DNA from: Tannerellaceae bacterium
GTDB lineage: Bacteria; Bacteroidota; Bacteroidia; Bacteroidales; Tannerellaceae
DNA: 7,566 nucleotides
Direction: 5' to 3'
Assembly: GCA_031267775.1 (NCBI GenBank)
Contig: JAIRYL010000128.1
Location: 1-7,566 of the forward strand
Shown here piece after piece: positions 5,308-7,566 of the stretch. Both the position numbers and the translations under genes were made by a program. The notes below the pieces were generated by a model, which did not search any database, was not told the DNA's origin, and saw nothing but the letters and a program-made list of their open reading frames with translations. Numbering within the stretch: position 1 is the first letter of the stretch; each line of letters opens with the position of its first letter.

Positions 5308-6609
5308 TCGCTTCGACAACCAGGACGACGGGTTTTGTTTATCCCGTTCTTTCCGCAGTTCAAAATGGAGGATAGTCGTGTTGCCGTTTTCTACATCCGT
5401 ATATATTTTGCCGAGCGGCTGATTGATCGTTACTTTCTCATCTTTCTTTACATAGACTTCTATCAAATTAGAATAGACGGTCAAATAATTCCCATGGCGA
5501 ACAATAATCGAATTGTTATAACCGGCAACAGTAAACACAACCGTCACCACTCCATTAAATACGGAGCGAGCTTCCGATCCGGCGGTTGTTTGTATATCGA
5601 TACCGTTGTTTTCGGTCTCAACGTATTTTAACTCAGGATGCTTTTGTACGCCAAAAGCGCTTACCACCGAATATTGCCCGCTAACGGGATACGGCAAACG
5701 CCCTTTGTTCTTTGCAAAATCATCCGATAGTTTTCTCTCCTCTTTCGTCATGGCATAACCGCCCCGGGTAGCGGCCTGGCGTATATCTTCTGTTTGGTCG
5801 GGCGTCTTCTTTCCTGTGGCCAGCGCCCTTTCCCGTTCGCTTTGTTCCCGTTCGCGGGCGGCGCGCGCTTCGGCCTCCGCGCGCGCAATTTCTTCGGCAA
5901 TTTGCTTCTCTATCTGGCGGCTCAAGGCGTCTGCTTGCCGTTGTTTCTTTTTTAAGTCGGCCTGTAATTGCTTTTGTCTTTTATTTAATTCCTCCACCTC
6001 TTTACGTTGTGTAGCTTCTTCTGTTTGCAGGTTAAGATTCTCTTCCTCGCGGTTTTTCAGCAAGTCTTGTTTTTCCTCCCTTGTTTTCCCTAACGCTTCG
6101 CGTTTCTCTCCCATCTCCCGCTGTTTTTCAATAATTTCGCCGGCCTGTTGTTTTTGCCAGTTCGCATACTCGCGTAAATAACGCATGCGGCGTAACGATT
6201 GGGAGAAATTATCGGCAGAAAGAATAAACAGCAATTTATCCTGAGACACATTCCTGCGCTGGATATTTTGTATCGATTTCCCGTAATTGATCCGTTTATT
6301 ACCCAGTTTTCCCTGTAAGGAAATTAATTCGTCCCGCAATTCTACAATATCTTTATCAATAGAAGCTATCTCCTGGTTTAACAAACTAATAACCTTTTTG
6401 CGTTGAAGTATTTGTTGGGAAAGAAGATTTAAACGAGTCAGGGAGTTCTGAGCCGATTTTTTCGTTTCGGTTAATAATTGGTTGGTCATTTCAATTTCGG
6501 CAAGAGCAGCTTTCCGTTGATTTTCCAGCTCACGAACTTTCGCTGATTTTTGTCCTAAAACAGTTGTGATTGAAAACAGGCTTACTATAGCAATCAAAGC
6601 ATATTTCAT
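5305..6609 (-). CDS. EnvC-like murein hydrolase activator (coiled coil plus degenerate LytM/M23 domain)
   Basis: A 434-residue exported protein. Residues 1-20 are a signal peptide ending in VLGQ. About 21-110 and 150-262 are strongly charged heptad-like coiled coil, the second ending in an Ala/Arg/Glu-rich helix (IARAEAEARAAREREQSERE). A linker (263-305) leads to the LytM domain, about 306-434 (YPVSG..VVSAFG). In active M23 peptidases zinc is held by HxxxD and HxH. Here the first His is Asn334 (NNGID; Asp338 kept), the His of the TVYxH segment is Asn381, and the first His of HxH is Ile413 (His415 kept). The site is therefore probably not catalytic. That is the pattern of EnvC-type proteins, which activate cell-wall amidases at division instead of cutting the wall themselves. 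It starts 4 bases after the DUF4292 gene, with which it forms an operon. A weakly active peptidase cannot be excluded from sequence alone. Confidence 0.88.
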   Translation of the reverse strand: MKYALIAIVSLFSITTVLGQKSAKVRELENQRKAALAEIEMTNQLLTETKKSAQNSLTRLNLLSQQILQRKKVISLLNQEIASIDKDIVELRDELISLQGKLGNKRINYGKSIQNIQRRNVSQDKLLFILSADNFSQSLRRMRYLREYANWQKQQAGEIIEKQREMGEKREALGKTREEKQDLLKNREEENLNLQTEEATQRKEVEELNKRQKQLQADLKKKQRQADALSRQIEKQIAEEIARAEAEARAAREREQSERERALATGKKTPDQTEDIRQAATRGGYAMTKEERKLSDDFAKNKGRLPYPVSGQYSVVSAFGVQKHPELKYVETENNGIDIQTTAGSEARSVFNGVVTVVFTVAGYNNSIIVRHGNYLTVYSNLIEVYVKKDEKVTINQPLGKIYTDVENGNTTILHFELRKERDKQNPSSWLSKR

Positions 6610-6613
6610 AAAC

Positions 6614-7525
6614 TCACTTCTTGCTGTCTGTTAAACTTTCAACTATTTGTGCAAAGGTTACGCGTTTATACTTATCAGGAATGGAGGCGTCTATTTTCAC
6701 CGGAGTATTTGTTTGGATTCTTGAGAAATAAACTTTCATTTGCCCGGCAGGCGAGCCTTTCTCAAACAATTGAACGTCTATCAACGCAGGAAAGGCTTGT
6801 CCGCCCGTCATACGGAAATCAGTATAAAGCCACTGTAAAGCATATTGTTCCGACGAATCGGTTACATAGGTTGAAAGAAGCTTTTCTTCGCCGTCTGCCA
6901 TAAAAATATAAAGCAATTGCATCGCGTCCTTTATCCGAATCTCGGCAGTAGAACCTGTTTGTTTTAATTTGAAACGGTTATATTGCTTCCGGGCTATTTT
7001 TTGTTCGCCGGGTATAAAGATATGATTTGAAAATAAAGCCTGTAAATTGTAATAATTAAAGGCAATGGGTAATTTACCCTTTAGCGCTGCATAGTTTTCG
7101 GTTACGTAACGTTTGTTCATCCGGTCGACGATGGTCAGGCCTTCTTCCGTAAACTCGGCCCGGAAAAGTTCAATTCCCAAAAGGGGTTGTACCGAGAGCT
7201 GCAAAGCGCTGTCGCGTACCATTTTTATATCTACGCGCGAACTGAATGATTTACCGGAAACATGCAGGTCTACGTTCGTACGGGCGAAAAACGTTTCATA
7301 TTGGAAAGACTTTTCCTGCATAGAGTCGAAAAAATCAATATGCGCCTTTGCATCCGTTACATCCACGGTCTTCACTTTAGTGGAAGTTTTACATCCTGCT
7401 AAAAGAAAGAGGGAAAAAAGGAGAAAAGGGAAAAAGGAAGAAGGCAAAGAAACGGGGAATATAGCAAGGAAATTCCTTTTCTTCGTTTCCTCTTTCTCTC
7501 TTCTTCGGTCTTCTTTATTCTTCAT
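6614..7525 (-). CDS. DUF4292 family lipoprotein
   Basis: A 303-residue lipoprotein counted from ATG at 7525. A TTG at 7531 would add two residues but is less likely. The first 18 residues are extremely charged (KEDRRREKEETKKR), then comes a hydrophobic segment rich in Phe, Leu, Ser and Pro and the lipobox LLAGC with Cys45. A 45-residue signal peptide is long. The mature part has beta-rich segments such as NVDLHVSGKSFSSRVDIKMV, LGIELFRAEFTEEGLTIVD and KVYFSRIQ, similar in style to LolA/LolB-like lipid-binding folds and consistent with DUF4292, a Bacteroidetes family whose function is unknown to me. Family placement is from recalled resemblance and from its usual place just before an M23/EnvC gene. 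In related genomes a TPR protein gene often precedes it; that gene is not visible here. A role in outer-membrane or lipoprotein assembly alongside the division activator is inference. Confidence 0.78.
   Translation of the reverse strand: MKNKEDRRREKEETKKRNFLAIFPVSLPSSFFPFLLFSLFLLAGCKTSTKVKTVDVTDAKAHIDFFDSMQEKSFQYETFFARTNVDLHVSGKSFSSRVDIKMVRDSALQLSVQPLLGIELFRAEFTEEGLTIVDRMNKRYVTENYAALKGKLPIAFNYYNLQALFSNHIFIPGEQKIARKQYNRFKLKQTGSTAEIRIKDAMQLLYIFMADGEEKLLSTYVTDSSEQYALQWLYTDFRMTGGQAFPALIDVQLFEKGSPAGQMKVYFSRIQTNTPVKIDASIPDKYKRVTFAQIVESLTDSKK
7396..7522. repeat. Purine-rich / pyrimidine-rich low-complexity pair around a small palindrome
   Basis: On the plus strand, an almost pure A/G run (about 7400-7440) is followed by a perfect inverted repeat, AAGGAA-A-TTCCTT (7466-7478), and then an almost pure C/T run (about 7473-7521). 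On the minus (coding) strand the first codons of the DUF4292 gene are therefore purine-rich and the signal-peptide core codons pyrimidine-rich. The two arms could fold into a long imperfect hairpin just after the start codon. It lies within the coding region and accounts for the odd charged N-terminus. Confidence 0.5.
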
Positions 7526-7566
7526 TTTCAATATATTTTTCTTCTTGTATTTTACGGTTTAATACA
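7526..7566 (-). other. Upstream region of the DUF4292 gene (window edge)
   Basis: Forty-one A/T-rich bases ahead of the DUF4292 start. One minus-strand frame enters from the edge and ends in TAA at 7554-7552 (CIKP). Another runs open to a TAA at 7517-7515, overlapping the DUF4292 start (ending YIENEE). Either could be the tail of an upstream co-oriented gene, but the stretch is too short to decide. No promoter was recognised. Confidence 0.2.

Noticed and set aside
5816..6181. Plus-strand Ser/Cys/Phe-rich frame opposite the EnvC-like gene.
   Set aside because: It is the complement of Glu/Lys/Arg/Ala coiled-coil codons, which routinely give Ser/Phe/Cys/Leu shadows.
7113..7562. Plus-strand 149-codon frame opposite the DUF4292 gene.
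   Set aside because: It is a shadow of the purine/pyrimidine tract and the coding gene on the other strand; composition is low-complexity and there is no start context.
1..7566. CRISPR array, tRNA or rRNA genes, phage or toxin-antitoxin modules.
   Set aside because: No spaced direct repeats, cloverleaf or rRNA sequence, and every larger frame is explained by the named genes.

Overview
The window looks like chromosomal DNA of a Bacteroidetes bacterium, most likely of the order Bacteroidales. The signs are a Bacteroidetes-type -33/-7 promoter (TTG, 20 bases, TAnnTTTG), absence of clear Shine-Dalgarno sequences, a lipoprotein with an Asp/Ser-rich tail just after the lipid-modified Cys, a DUF4292 lipoprotein next to an EnvC-like protein, and an alpha2-type glycyl-tRNA synthetase. 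A position near Parabacteroides, Tannerella or Dysgonomonas is a guess from general feel, not from markers.

Layout. Positions 1-1747 (+): the 3' three quarters of glycyl-tRNA synthetase, then, 4 bases on, an FKBP-type peptidyl-prolyl isomerase lipoprotein. Positions 1748-1977: the only sizeable intergenic gap (230 bases). It is not empty. Its minus strand holds a complete small transcription unit, with a strong Bacteroidetes promoter, about 79 transcribed bases, a hairpin with a GTGA loop and a T-tract. This is the most interesting object in the window. Positions 1978-5262 (+): a tightly packed three-gene operon: bifunctional riboflavin kinase/FAD synthetase (ribF), an M20 deacetylase of the ArgE type, and a 12-TM-like polysaccharide flippase. 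The spacings are 1 base and a 7-base overlap. Positions 5263-5304: a short convergent gap with small palindromes over both stop codons. Positions 5305-7525 (-): an EnvC-like LytM/M23 protein with a degenerate active site, and upstream of it in the same operon a DUF4292 lipoprotein with an unusually charged, low-complexity N-terminus. The last 41 bases lie upstream of that gene.

How they work together. Most genes are housekeeping: tRNA charging, protein folding at the envelope, flavin cofactor synthesis, arginine (or a related amino acid) synthesis, glycan export and control of septal peptidoglycan hydrolysis. The intergenic RNA is different. Its first half is complementary to a typical Bacteroidetes translation start (A/T-rich leader, ATG AAA AAA), and the opposite strand carries just such a start followed by a stop after 10 codons. 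I propose an orphan, trans-acting relative of the antisense small RNAs known from Bacteroides polysaccharide-utilisation loci, left behind or copied without its target gene. That reading is inference and needs a homology search and transcript data.
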